Assembly (NCBI GenBank): GCA_000270325.1
Contig: BA000048.1
Location: 579,709-643,708, forward strand
Source of the DNA: Candidatus Caldarchaeum subterraneum
Lineage (GTDB): Archaea; Thermoproteota; Nitrososphaeria_A; Caldarchaeales; Caldarchaeaceae
DNA: 64,000 nucleotides
Reading direction: 5' to 3'
In this document: positions 23,876 to 32,397 of the stretch, piece after piece
Layout: every line of letters starts with the position of its first letter
Position numbering within the stretch: the first letter of the stretch is position 1
Position numbers and translations under genes: made by a program
Notes under the pieces: model-generated
Told to the model about the DNA's origin: nothing
Database searches by the model: none
Seen by the model: the letters and a program-made list of their open reading frames with translations, nothing else

Positions 23876-25298
23876 TGTTCCAACAATATTGGGAGGGTTG
23901 GCGGAGAAGATTCTACCACATCTTCTCAATCCAACGCGGTTAACAGATTTGGCTCAACTCACGGGGCTCTCCGAGTCCGCTCTGCGAAAAACCTTAACCA
24001 CCTTGATGGAGAGAGGCGCCGTGAAAAGGGAGGGATGGCATTACAGGCTTGCAGACGACGAGACACTACAGCGTCTGGCTCAGCTGTTAAAGGAGAAAAA
24101 CCTGTTGAAAAAAGTTGAGCCGAATGCATCCATTCTCTACACCAACAGCTTCATAATCAAAGCTGTCCCCAAAGGTGAAAAAGCTCTCGGCGAGTTGACC
24201 GCTTTCTCCCGCTTCCCACAATATGGTGTGCAGTTTCTCACCGACCGTGACTACTACGTTTACCCCCCGACCAAGATAGGGCCTGAGAAAGTGCTAGTTC
24301 ACGCCCTCCTTTCATCCAAATCCAGCTACGAGAGAAGTATGTGCGCCCTCTTTTTCCTCGTCAACAGAACAAGAATAGATATTTTCGAGGCTCGAAAAAC
24401 CGCCAAGCATACGCCAGCGCTTGGTCTTCTCCTTGATTTAGAGAATTACGTGGCTGGGCTGCCGGTGTCGAAGCCTGAGCTTTTCCTTCCTTGGAACGAG
24501 TTTAGTGATTTATGCGCCGTCTACGGTGTCAAAGTTGAGCCAGCCCCCTCAGCCGTCGAAATTATCTCGAATATTGAGGGGTGGGCGAGGAAGCTGAAAG
24601 AAAGTGTTACCGCTTATCTTCTCGGCGGCGTTAACATGGTTCTACGGCAGATTAAGTCCTCTACGAAAGACATCGACCTACTTGTCGAAAACAGCCGTGA
24701 ATATGAATTGATTGCCGAGGCTTTGCAGGCCTCTGGATACGAGAAAGCCGTTGAATGGTCGCCCGGCGACAGAGACGCGGGGCCGAGCAACATCTTTATT
24801 CATCCAACCATGTTGAGAGTTGACCTCTTTACTTCAAAAGTTGGTGGAATACCTGTCTCGGACACTGTTAAGGCCCGGGCCTCCTCGGGGATGTCTCTTG
24901 GAAAACTGAGGCTGATGCTGTTCAGCCTTGACGACGTGGCTTACATGAAGCTTTTAACAACGCGGGAGAGAGATGTTTCAGACGCGGCTGAGATAATCAG
25001 ACGCCATGGAATCAACTGGGAAACTTTTCGTGAAGAGGTTGAGAAGATTCCACCTGACATCTTGAAACGTAAGGCTTTCGTTATCTTGGAAAACTTAGAT
25101 GTCCTAAGAATGAGCTATGGGCTGAGAATTCCTCGTAAACTTTATTCATGGCTCAGGCGAATGGCTATTGACTCTGGAATAAAGGAATTTTGGAAGAGAG
25201 GTGTTGACAACGCTAGCATCATAGCTAGGGATATGGGGGTTCATCCATCTTATGTGCGTAGAAAATTGGCAGAGCTTAGGAGAAAGCGGCAGGTTTAG
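23796..25298 (+). CDS. HTH and nucleotidyltransferase-fold protein (3' part of frameshifted gene)
   Basis: A 500-residue reading frame; GTG 23796 is only a formal start, since the true N-terminus is probably at 23660 in another frame. Residues about 45-95 form a second winged helix (TDLAQLTGLSESALRKTLTTLMERGAV). Residues about 270-360 carry a nucleotidyltransferase motif (LLGGVNMVLRQIKSSTKDIDLLVE), as in AbiEii/DUF6036-like proteins. The C-terminus has a third HTH-like region (ASIIARDMGVHPSYVRRKL). Possibly a defence or toxin-antitoxin-type NTase, or a regulator. Confidence 0.65.
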   Translation: MERMGDVFTVSNTSLGKAILDAASRYSVPTILGGLAEKILPHLLNPTRLTDLAQLTGLSESALRKTLTTLMERGAVKREGWHYRLADDETLQRLAQLLKEKNLLKKVEPNASILYTNSFIIKAVPKGEKALGELTAFSRFPQYGVQFLTDRDYYVYPPTKIGPEKVLVHALLSSKSSYERSMCALFFLVNRTRIDIFEARKTAKHTPALGLLLDLENYVAGLPVSKPELFLPWNEFSDLCAVYGVKVEPAPSAVEIISNIEGWARKLKESVTAYLLGGVNMVLRQIKSSTKDIDLLVENSREYELIAEALQASGYEKAVEWSPGDRDAGPSNIFIHPTMLRVDLFTSKVGGIPVSDTVKARASSGMSLGKLRLMLFSLDDVAYMKLLTTRERDVSDAAEIIRRHGINWETFREEVEKIPPDILKRKAFVILENLDVLRMSYGLRIPRKLYSWLRRMAIDSGIKEFWKRGVDNASIIARDMGVHPSYVRRKLAELRRKRQV

Positions 25299-26026
25299 CG
25301 GCTTGTTTGATAGAGTCCTTCGAGATATTTTTCGACGATTTCGTGTGTGAGTTTTTCGTATTTCTCGGTTGAGCCGACGTCGTACCAGAAAGCTTCTGTT
25401 ATGTATGCGGCGACTTTTTCTTTTTTCTCAATCAGGCGGGGGATGAGGTCTGACATGATGTCTGAAGCGTTTTCCGCGTATGCGAGGGCCCTTGCCTCGA
25501 GGACGAGTAGGCCTATGGTTACGTTAATGTTGATGAAGGGTTTTTCACGCATCTCGGTTAAGCGGTTGTTCTCGATGGTGGCGACGCCGACGGGGAGCTG
25601 GTAACGCGGTGAGACGGCGAGGGTTGCTGTTGCTTTTTCTCGTCTATGTTGTTCGACGAGTTCTGAGAGGCTGAGGTTGGTGAGAATGTCGCCGTAGTAG
25701 ATGAGAAGTGTGTCATCCATGGTGAAGGCCTTTTCTCTCAAGGCGTTTAACAGGGCGCCACAGGTCCCCTTAGCATCTTCCCTATCCCATACATAGGTGA
25801 GCCTCATCCCAACCCTTTCGCCGTCGCCGAAATAGTTGACAACCTGCTCCCCCTTGTATCCCACAAGCAGCACCGCCTCAGAAAAGCCGTAGGCTTTGAG
25901 ATGCATGAGAATGTATTCGAGCAAAGGCTTCTGCTCCCGTCCGACGGGGATCATCGTCTTCTGAAAATAGTAGGTGAGGGGCCTCAGTCTACTTCCTTCG
26001 CCGCCGCAGAGGACAACAGGTTTCAT
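25295..26026 (-). CDS. Sugar-phosphate nucleotidyltransferase (NDP-sugar pyrophosphorylase)
   Basis: A 243-residue enzyme with VVLCGGEGSRLRPLT at the N-terminus, the metal-binding YYGDIL, and EKPFININVTIGLLVLE. It makes NDP-sugars from sugar-1-phosphates, for example for glycans of the AglB system further right. It lacks the left-handed beta-helix acyltransferase tail of GlmU-type enzymes. Convergent with the previous gene (4-nt overlap) and divergent from the Nop10-like gene. Confidence 0.88.
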   Translation of the reverse strand: MKPVVLCGGEGSRLRPLTYYFQKTMIPVGREQKPLLEYILMHLKAYGFSEAVLLVGYKGEQVVNYFGDGERVGMRLTYVWDREDAKGTCGALLNALREKAFTMDDTLLIYYGDILTNLSLSELVEQHRREKATATLAVSPRYQLPVGVATIENNRLTEMREKPFININVTIGLLVLEARALAYAENASDIMSDLIPRLIEKKEKVAAYITEAFWYDVGSTEKYEKLTHEIVEKYLEGLYQTSR

Positions 26027-26096
26027 TCCGTAGCATCCTTGAGCGAAAGTGTTTATAGTTTTCCCTAACTTGTTATGGGTGTTGAAGGCTGGGAGG

Positions 26097-26258
26097 ATGA
26101 GGCGGTGTGTTGTATGCGGTGTCTATACTTTGAGGGAGCGGTGTCCCAGCTGCGGTGGGGATACGGCTTCGCCTCATCCGGTAAATTTTGTTCCGGGCAG
26201 TAAAACTGCCGAGTTACTTGTCAGGGCGAGGAAAAGGCTTCAAGGCCTCTCTTCCTGA
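26097..26258 (+). CDS. Nop10-like H/ACA ribonucleoprotein protein
   Basis: A 53-residue zinc ribbon: CVVCGVYTLRERCPSCGGDTASPHP followed by F-x-P matches the archaeal Nop10 core (C-x2-C-G-x-YTL...CP-x-CG...HP). The C-terminal helix is divergent (SKTAELLVRARKRL instead of the usual EDKYGKYRR). It would scaffold Cbf5 in pseudouridylation. ATG 26097 is chosen; a TTTATAG TATA element lies about 45 nt upstream. Its 3' end overlaps the convergent ABC gene by 38 nt. Confidence 0.7.
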   Translation: MRRCVVCGVYTLRERCPSCGGDTASPHPVNFVPGSKTAELLVRARKRLQGLSS

Positions 26259-27432
26259 GGCCTGTGTTGAGTTTGGCTACGAGTTCGCGTGGAGTGTGGA
26301 TTGTCTCAGCTCCGCTGTGAACACCCCCGACCACGTATGTTGGGAGTCCGTGTTCGATAGCCTTCTCCAGCAAAATATAGTTACCCATGTTCTGCTCGCC
26401 AAGGGGTGGACTCGTGTAAACAACCGCGGAGGCGTTGCACATTTTTTCCTCGGCTTGGTTGAGCTTTTCCCAGCTTATCCTCGTGTAGGGCCGCTCAGAA
26501 ACGATGTCGAGGCCAAGGCTGGCAGCTACATGGTGGTCGACATCGTTCTCGTGAAGCACACCCGTCGCGACATCATAGCCTGTTTTGAGTAATAGCCTGT
26601 AGAAAGCTGCGCCGGTTCCGGCTCCAGCGATTACGAAGACAGGGGCTACGCCGGTGTTTCTGTGTGGGCGGTATTCTATTGAGAGGGTGGTGTGGGAGAG
26701 TGTTACGCCGTCGGCTAGTCCGAAGGCTTTGATGAACCTTTGGTCTTTGATGAGTTCTGCGGGGTCGTCGGCCATTATTGCTTTTCCGTCTGCTATGAGT
26801 ATTAGTCTGTCGGCGAAGCGGAGGGCGAGTTCGAGTTCGTGGGTTGAGGCGATGACTGTGAGGTTTTCGCGGTGAGCGAGGCTGTGTAGGAGGGTGATGA
26901 TTTCTAGTCTTGATTTTGCGTCGAGATGTGTGGTGGGTTCGTCGAGGATGAGGACGCGGGGATGCTGTGCGAGGGCCCTCGCTATCAACACTCGCTGGAG
27001 CTGTCCGTCGCTGAGCGTGGATACTCTGCGGCCTCTAAGATGCGCTACACCTGTTTTCGCCATAGCATCATCGACAACCTTTTTGTCGACGGGGGCCAGC
27101 ATGTGAAGCGGCCCCGTCCAAGCGTATCGTCCAAGCCCCACAACCTCTTCGACAAGCATCCCCGACACATCGGGTCTCCCAGTCAAGACAGCGGCCACGT
27201 TTCTCGCCCTCTGCCGCAGCCCAAGCACCCGCATATCCTCACCAGCGAGATAGATAACTCCCGTGACAGGCTTAGCCAACCCCGCCAAGGTCTTGAGAAA
27301 GGTTGTTTTGCCCGCGGCGTTGGGGCCGATCACCACCACGAACTCGCCCGCCAGCAGTTCCAAGTCTATGTCGGAGACAACTGGGACACCGCCGTAGCCT
27401 GCTGACAGACTGAAAACCCGCATCAACCCCAT
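26221..27432 (-). CDS. Iron/cobalamin-type ABC transporter ATP-binding protein with C-terminal extra domain
   Basis: A 403-residue protein. Residues 1-250 are a BtuD/FecE-type ATPase: Walker A GPNAAGKT, signature LSDGQ, Walker B VLILDEPTTHLD, H-loop ASTHELE. Residues about 265-400 are an added alpha/beta domain (FVIAGAGTGAAFYRLLL, then TGVLHENDVDHHVAASLGL), seen in some archaeal relatives, whose role is not known to me. It forms an importer with the permease (10-nt overlap) and the binding protein. Confidence 0.9.
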   Translation of the reverse strand: MGLMRVFSLSAGYGGVPVVSDIDLELLAGEFVVVIGPNAAGKTTFLKTLAGLAKPVTGVIYLAGEDMRVLGLRQRARNVAAVLTGRPDVSGMLVEEVVGLGRYAWTGPLHMLAPVDKKVVDDAMAKTGVAHLRGRRVSTLSDGQLQRVLIARALAQHPRVLILDEPTTHLDAKSRLEIITLLHSLAHRENLTVIASTHELELALRFADRLILIADGKAIMADDPAELIKDQRFIKAFGLADGVTLSHTTLSIEYRPHRNTGVAPVFVIAGAGTGAAFYRLLLKTGYDVATGVLHENDVDHHVAASLGLDIVSERPYTRISWEKLNQAEEKMCNASAVVYTSPPLGEQNMGNYILLEKAIEHGLPTYVVGGVHSGAETIHTPRELVAKLNTGLRKRGLEAFSSP

Positions 27433-28424
27433 TTCCCACCTCTGAGGAGGAGTAGGAGGATTATTGGTGCGCCGAAGAGCGAGGTGATGGCTGTGAGAGG
27501 TAGGTCGAGGGGTGGCATGATGTTGCGTGCGGCGATGTCAGCTGTTATTGAGAGGGTTGCCCCTGCGAGTCCTGAGAGCGGGATGACGACGCGGTTGTCA
27601 ACCGATTTTGCGAGAAGGCGGGCGACATGCGGGGCGGCGAGTCCGATAAACCCTATGGGTCCTGCGACAACTGTTGCAAGCGCCACAACGGCGGAAGACG
27701 CGGCGACAGCTGCTACACGTGCCCCGCGAACCCATGCCCCCATCGAAGCAGCCACCTCTTCACCGAACGCGAGAGCGTTGAGAGGCTTGGCGACGAGAAG
27801 AGAAGCAACAAGACCAACAGCGAACAGGGGAAGAACAGGCTCAACCAGCGACCACTTCGCAGCCGAAAAAGTCCCAAGCGTCCAGAAGCTGAAGGCACGC
27901 ATCGTCTCCACGGGTGAAAGGGTTACCAACAGTGTTGTGAGGCCGGCGTTTAGGTAGCCGAGCATCACGCCGGCAAGTATCAAGCCAATCGCTGTCTTCG
28001 CGATGGTTGAGAAGATGACGACGGCGAGTGATGTAAGAGCGGCTCCCGCGGCCGCGGCCATGTAGAGTGCGTAGGGGTCGTATGCTTGGATGAGGCCCGC
28101 GCCCAGTCCCGCGACGAGTGTGAGTGCGATGGCGAGGGAGGAGCCTGAGGAGATGCCGAGGACGAACGGGTCCGCCAAGGGGTTGCGGAAAAGAGACTGG
28201 AGAACGGCGCCCGCCACACCGAGCGAAGCACCGGTCAAAACAGCCGCAACTCCTCTTACCAGCCGCATGTCAACAACGACATCGAACACATGGACCTCGC
28301 CTCTCCATCCAAGCAGATACATCAAAACATCGCTGGGAGGAACCCTCACGCTGCCGAGAAAAACAGAGGAGAGAAATGATGCGAAAAGAGCTGTTGAGAG
28401 AAGCGGGAAAGCCCAGCCCCGCAT
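27423..28424 (-). CDS. FecCD/BtuC-family ABC importer permease
   Basis: A 333-residue protein with about ten membrane helices and family hallmarks: RGVAAVLTGASLGVAGAVLQSLFRNPLADPFVLGISSG near the N-terminus and GPIGFIGLAAPHVARLL near residue 260. It imports iron-siderophore, heme or cobalamin. It sits between binding protein and ATPase genes. Confidence 0.92.
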   Translation of the reverse strand: MRGWAFPLLSTALFASFLSSVFLGSVRVPPSDVLMYLLGWRGEVHVFDVVVDMRLVRGVAAVLTGASLGVAGAVLQSLFRNPLADPFVLGISSGSSLAIALTLVAGLGAGLIQAYDPYALYMAAAAGAALTSLAVVIFSTIAKTAIGLILAGVMLGYLNAGLTTLLVTLSPVETMRAFSFWTLGTFSAAKWSLVEPVLPLFAVGLVASLLVAKPLNALAFGEEVAASMGAWVRGARVAAVAASSAVVALATVVAGPIGFIGLAAPHVARLLAKSVDNRVVIPLSGLAGATLSITADIAARNIMPPLDLPLTAITSLFGAPIILLLLLRGGKWG

Positions 28425-29642
28425 CTAACGCACCTCCACGAAAAACCTCGGCCCACCTCCGCCGTCAAAGGCCCCGGGGTAAAGCATCTTAGCCAAATCC
28501 CTGAACCACTCCTCGGAGGCATAGTAGCCCAGCTGAAAGATGTCGCTGCTGTAGCGATACACTCTGTTCTCGCGGAAAGCCTTCGACTCTGCGAGCTGAG
28601 GCAGCTCCTTCAACAAGTCCTCACGGGTGGTGATGAGGTCTGTTGAGAGGACGATGACGTCGGCGTCAAGTGCACGTGCTACCAGCTCCTCCGGTGTCAC
28701 GGTCGCCGAGCCAGATGAAGCGATGTCGGAGAAGACATAGGATGCGCCGAGGTCTTTCAACGCTTTGGCCACATAGCTTCCGCCACCCGCCACATACACC
28801 GTCCCACGGTAAACACTGAACCAGACAACCTTAGGAGCGGGAACACCATGTGCGACAAGAGCTTTAGCCCGAAGAGAAGTAAGCAAAACACTTTGCTCAA
28901 CATAGCTGAACACCTTATCAGCCACGTCCTCGAGACCGAAGAAAACGGAGACAAACTTTATCCACTCAAACCGTCCAAGCAAATCATCCTCAAGATACTC
29001 GGAGACAACGACATAGGGCAGCTTAAGCTCCTCAAGCTTCGAGACAACAGGGTCGCCGGGATAGGTGTATATCATGACGAGGTCGGGCTGAAGCGCGACA
29101 AGCCGCTCAAAGTCAGGCGACCACGCCGCACCCACATCACTTATCACACCTCTCTGCAGCAACCTATCAACCTCGGGGAAAAACCATGCATAGCTCCCGC
29201 CCCACATCAGGCCTACTACTCGGCCGAGTAGCTCAGGCTCGTATTCACGCAGCCTCTCCACAAGAGCCACATGGGTGGCCGACATCAGAACAGCCCGCTC
29301 AACAGGCGTCCGCACAACCAAGTCAACCCTGAGATCAGGCAGCGGCGCATCACGCGGCACAGCCAACACCGTCCTGTTCAACCCATCACGCAGCAAAACA
29401 TATCCCCCACGATTCTCCAACGCAAACAGCTTAGCATACCTCACCTCAGGCCCATGACGCTCAACAACCTCCGTCACAGTAGTGGCGATTGACCGTGTCT
29501 CAACAGTAGTCTGAACACGCGTCTCGACAGACGTCACATAAACCGTCCGAACAACAGGCTGAGCGATGGATTGGCCGAGCAAAAACCCACCCACCAAGCC
29601 TATGATAATGAGGATTGAGAGGATGGTTGTTGTTTTGTTCAT
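28425..29642 (-). CDS. Iron/cobalamin-type periplasmic (surface-anchored) binding protein
   Basis: About 405 residues: an N-terminal membrane anchor (residues about 5-25), a Thr/Val-rich stalk (about 30-60, repeated V-x-T), then a class III (BtuF/FepB) binding fold with PDLVMIYTYPG and VTPEELVARALDADVIVLS. It delivers the substrate to the permease at 27423..28424. ATG 29642 is preferred because a TATA box is centred 29 nt upstream, making a longer start at 29663 unlikely. Confidence 0.88.
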   Translation of the reverse strand: MNKTTTILSILIIIGLVGGFLLGQSIAQPVVRTVYVTSVETRVQTTVETRSIATTVTEVVERHGPEVRYAKLFALENRGGYVLLRDGLNRTVLAVPRDAPLPDLRVDLVVRTPVERAVLMSATHVALVERLREYEPELLGRVVGLMWGGSYAWFFPEVDRLLQRGVISDVGAAWSPDFERLVALQPDLVMIYTYPGDPVVSKLEELKLPYVVVSEYLEDDLLGRFEWIKFVSVFFGLEDVADKVFSYVEQSVLLTSLRAKALVAHGVPAPKVVWFSVYRGTVYVAGGGSYVAKALKDLGASYVFSDIASSGSATVTPEELVARALDADVIVLSTDLITTREDLLKELPQLAESKAFRENRVYRYSSDIFQLGYYASEEWFRDLAKMLYPGAFDGGGGPRFFVEVR

Positions 29643-29666
29643 GATGTTGGTTGGATAATCCATCCA

Positions 29667-29675
29667 ATATATAAG
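29667..29675 (-). promoter_or_regulatory. TATA box of the iron/cobalamin importer operon
   Basis: CTTATATAT on the minus strand, centred 29 nt before ATG 29642, consistent with a leaderless transcript. Confidence 0.55.
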
Positions 29676-29702
29676 ATTTCAAACATGAAAACCTTGACAA
29701 TA

Positions 29703-29711
29703 CTTATATTA
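29703..29711 (+). promoter_or_regulatory. TATA box of the molybdenum hydroxylase operon
   Basis: cttatatta is centred 28 nt before the TTG start at 29735, again consistent with a leaderless message. It lies about 30 nt from the divergent TATA box at 29667-29675. Confidence 0.5.
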
Positions 29712-29734
29712 GTGTTTTCGTTTTCTAGATTGCC

Positions 29735-30571
29735 TTGAAATCGGTAAACGAGGTTTTTCTGGTGCCGGAAACGGTTAATAAAGCTCTCCAGCTAAAACGA
29801 CTCTACAGGGATTCGGCTCTTGTCGTCTCCGGTGGAACGGCGTCTGTTCAGCTTGTCACGAAGATGCTGGTCTCGCCTACAGCCATAATATCCCTCGAGA
29901 AGCTCCCGCTAAACTATGTTAAGAAGAAAGGTAACACGATTGAAATAGGCGCCACCACGACAGCGGCTGAGATTATAGAAAGCGGCGAAGTTCCGACATG
30001 TCTTCTGGAAGCCGCTAAGGGGATACATGGGTTGGCGTTGAAGCAGAACGCAACCATCGGCGGCAACATCTTCACACCCGCTCCTGGCGGAGACATGGCC
30101 ACGGCCCTGCTAAGCCTCGACGCACAGCTCATCCTGAATAGCACACAGGGCATGAGAACTGTTCCGCTTGCAAAGTTTTACAAAGGGCCACTCACCTACA
30201 ACATTCGCAGCAACGAGCTGTTGACTGCTATTCGGATAAGAAACCCACCCCAACACTCCATGTTCATGAAACAAACATTCTACAGATATGGAGGACAGAC
30301 TTTGGCATCCGTGTCTGTAGCGCTGGACTCTGTTGACAAAGTTAAGAGAGTTGGTGTGGCGGTGGGTGGGCTAACGCCTCATCCCTACAGAGCATCAAAA
30401 GTTGAGAAAATGTTGATGGGCCAAAAAATCTCCAAAGAACTGATTGAGACAACGGCCCAGAACATAGTCGAAGAAGCATCTGACACAGGTCTCGTCTCAG
30501 GAGAGTATCTGAGCCACCTCGCCGGAGTGCTGTATAAAAGAATTTTAACCCGCCTCACATCATCTCGGTGA
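29735..30571 (+). CDS. Molybdenum hydroxylase FAD-binding subunit (CoxM/XdhB-like)
   Basis: A 278-residue FAD subunit of a xanthine dehydrogenase-family enzyme. FAD motifs: VVSGGTASVQLVTKM near residue 32 and NATIGGNIFTPAPGGDMATALLSLDA near 105. It passes electrons from the 2Fe-2S subunit to the acceptor. Starts at TTG 29735, placed by the TATA box. First gene of an operon FAD, FeS, Mo-a, Mo-b. Confidence 0.92.
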   Translation: MKSVNEVFLVPETVNKALQLKRLYRDSALVVSGGTASVQLVTKMLVSPTAIISLEKLPLNYVKKKGNTIEIGATTTAAEIIESGEVPTCLLEAAKGIHGLALKQNATIGGNIFTPAPGGDMATALLSLDAQLILNSTQGMRTVPLAKFYKGPLTYNIRSNELLTAIRIRNPPQHSMFMKQTFYRYGGQTLASVSVALDSVDKVKRVGVAVGGLTPHPYRASKVEKMLMGQKISKELIETTAQNIVEEASDTGLVSGEYLSHLAGVLYKRILTRLTSSR

Positions 30572-30578
30572 CCCTGAA

Positions 30579-31034
30579 ATGATGATAAGGTTCTATCTGG
30601 ATGGTCAGCTTGTAGAGGTTGATGTGAAGCCGACCGATACTCTGCTGAAGGTTCTAGTCGACAAGCTTGGTATAACATCTGTTCACTATGGCTGCGGCGA
30701 GGGCAGCTGTGGCGCGTGCATGGTTATGGTTGACGGCAAACTGCGGTATTCCTGCCTCACTTTCGCAGCATCGGTAAACGATAAAAAAATCACCACAGTT
30801 GCTGGCCTGCTGTCCGACCATGAGCTAAGTCCTCTGCAGAAGAAGTTTGTGGAGAATAATGCGGCGCAGTGTGGCTACTGCACCCCAGGCATGGTTCTGG
30901 TTGCCAAAGCTCTTCTCGACAAAAACCCGTCGCCAAGTGATGAGGAGATTTTCGACGCTCTCGCGGGCAACCTTTGCAGATGCACGGGCTACGTGCCGAT
31001 TGTGAAAGCTGTTAAATCTGCTGCGAGGAGATGA
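30579..31034 (+). CDS. Molybdenum hydroxylase 2Fe-2S subunit (CoxS-like)
   Basis: A 151-residue protein with both iron-sulfur clusters: the plant-type ferredoxin motif CGEGSCGACMV...C and the C-terminal helical motif CGYCTPGM...CRCTGY. Carries electrons from the Mo site to FAD. ATG 30579 or 30582. Its stop overlaps the start of the next gene (ATGA). Confidence 0.95.
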   Translation: MMIRFYLDGQLVEVDVKPTDTLLKVLVDKLGITSVHYGCGEGSCGACMVMVDGKLRYSCLTFAASVNDKKITTVAGLLSDHELSPLQKKFVENNAAQCGYCTPGMVLVAKALLDKNPSPSDEEIFDALAGNLCRCTGYVPIVKAVKSAARR

Positions 31035-32386
31035 ACATGGCCACCTACTCTGTTGTAGGAAAGAGAGTGCAGAACACTTCAATTATCAACCACGTTACGG
31101 GCGCGACACAGTACATCGACAGCATATCTTTCCCAGGAATGTTGTGGATTAAAGCTGTCCGAAGCCCGGTTCCACGCGGTAAAATCAAGAAAATCGACTA
31201 CTCGAAAGCCGAGAAATTGCCCGGTGTCGCTAAAATCATCACCGCAAAACATGTCCCAAACAACTATCACGTTAACTTGGCGGGTCTTGGAGTTGGGCCG
31301 CCGGATGAACCTGTTTTGCCAGAGGATGAGGTGAACTACAAGGGAGAAGCCATATGTCTCGTGGTCGCAAGAGATGAGGAGACAGCTGCAAAGGCGGCGA
31401 ACCTTGTCGAGGTGGACATAGAGGAGCTGCCGCCTGTTCTCGATATGGAGGAGGCGCTTAAGCCAGGTGCGCCGGCTATAAAGAAATGGGGGTCTAATGT
31501 GTTTATGTTCGGAGGCGGGACGGATGGTGCTACGCCGCCGGGTTCACCTAAGCGGCCGTATTTCTTGGTGAAGAGGGGTAACGTTGAGCAGGCTTTCGCT
31601 AATGCATACGAGGTGGTGGAAGGTAGCTACATGATTCCACCGATTGAGCATGCGCCGCTGGAGCCTCACATCTGCGTGGTCAAGCCCGAGCCATCGGGAA
31701 AATTAACTATCTACACACCGACGCAGTCACCCTACTTCGTGAGAGACAACGTTGCGACAATACTGAACATCCCTGCTTCAAACATACGGGTTGTCTCTCC
31801 CCATGTGGGTGGAGGGTTTGGAGGAAAGGTTGACCCGGAGTTCGAGATGCAGGTTGCTGTGGCTGCGATGGTTGTCGGCAGGCCAGTCAAATGGAGGTGG
31901 ACAAGAGAAGAAGAGTTCACCGTATCAACGACGAGGCCGGCTGTCAAGATAGAGCTTAAGGACGCGTTGTCGAGAGAGGGCCGCATACTTGGCAGAAAAG
32001 CCAGACTACTCCACGACGCGGGAGCATACGCCCGCACATCGCCGTATGGGGTGATAAAATCAACCGTGAACCTTTCAGGGCCCTACAACATCGAGAACCT
32101 CCGCTACGAAGGATACTGTGTGTTCACGAACCGTCAGCCGTCAAGCGCGATGCGCGGCTACGGCGTTTTCGAGGTCTCATACGCTGTTGAGCTGCACATG
32201 GAGAGGGCCGCCCGCAAACTCGGCATAGACTCGTGGGAGTTCAGGTTCATCAACGCCTATCGCAACAACCAAGTAACCGCCACCGGCAGACCCGTAGACG
32301 ACGCTTACCTCATCGAGGTCATGAAGGAGGCCGCAGCCCTCGCCGGCGTCAAGCTCCCACCCCATCTTCTCCAACTCTCCTCATAG
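31031..32386 (+). CDS. Molybdenum hydroxylase large subunit, N-terminal half (split)
   Basis: A 451-residue protein corresponding to the first part of CoxL/XdhA-type subunits: the ald_Xan_dh_C 'a/b hammerhead' domain (about residues 15-130) and the first Mo-pterin domain with HVGGGFGGKVDPEFE. The active-site loop reads SSAMRGYGVFE, which is the xanthine dehydrogenase/aldehyde oxidase type and not the AYxCSFR of form I CO dehydrogenase. It ends where the second Mo domain normally begins; the rest is encoded by 32398..33408. Confidence 0.9.
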   Translation: MNMATYSVVGKRVQNTSIINHVTGATQYIDSISFPGMLWIKAVRSPVPRGKIKKIDYSKAEKLPGVAKIITAKHVPNNYHVNLAGLGVGPPDEPVLPEDEVNYKGEAICLVVARDEETAAKAANLVEVDIEELPPVLDMEEALKPGAPAIKKWGSNVFMFGGGTDGATPPGSPKRPYFLVKRGNVEQAFANAYEVVEGSYMIPPIEHAPLEPHICVVKPEPSGKLTIYTPTQSPYFVRDNVATILNIPASNIRVVSPHVGGGFGGKVDPEFEMQVAVAAMVVGRPVKWRWTREEEFTVSTTRPAVKIELKDALSREGRILGRKARLLHDAGAYARTSPYGVIKSTVNLSGPYNIENLRYEGYCVFTNRQPSSAMRGYGVFEVSYAVELHMERAARKLGIDSWEFRFINAYRNNQVTATGRPVDDAYLIEVMKEAAALAGVKLPPHLLQLSS

Positions 32387-32397
32387 AGGTGAATAAA

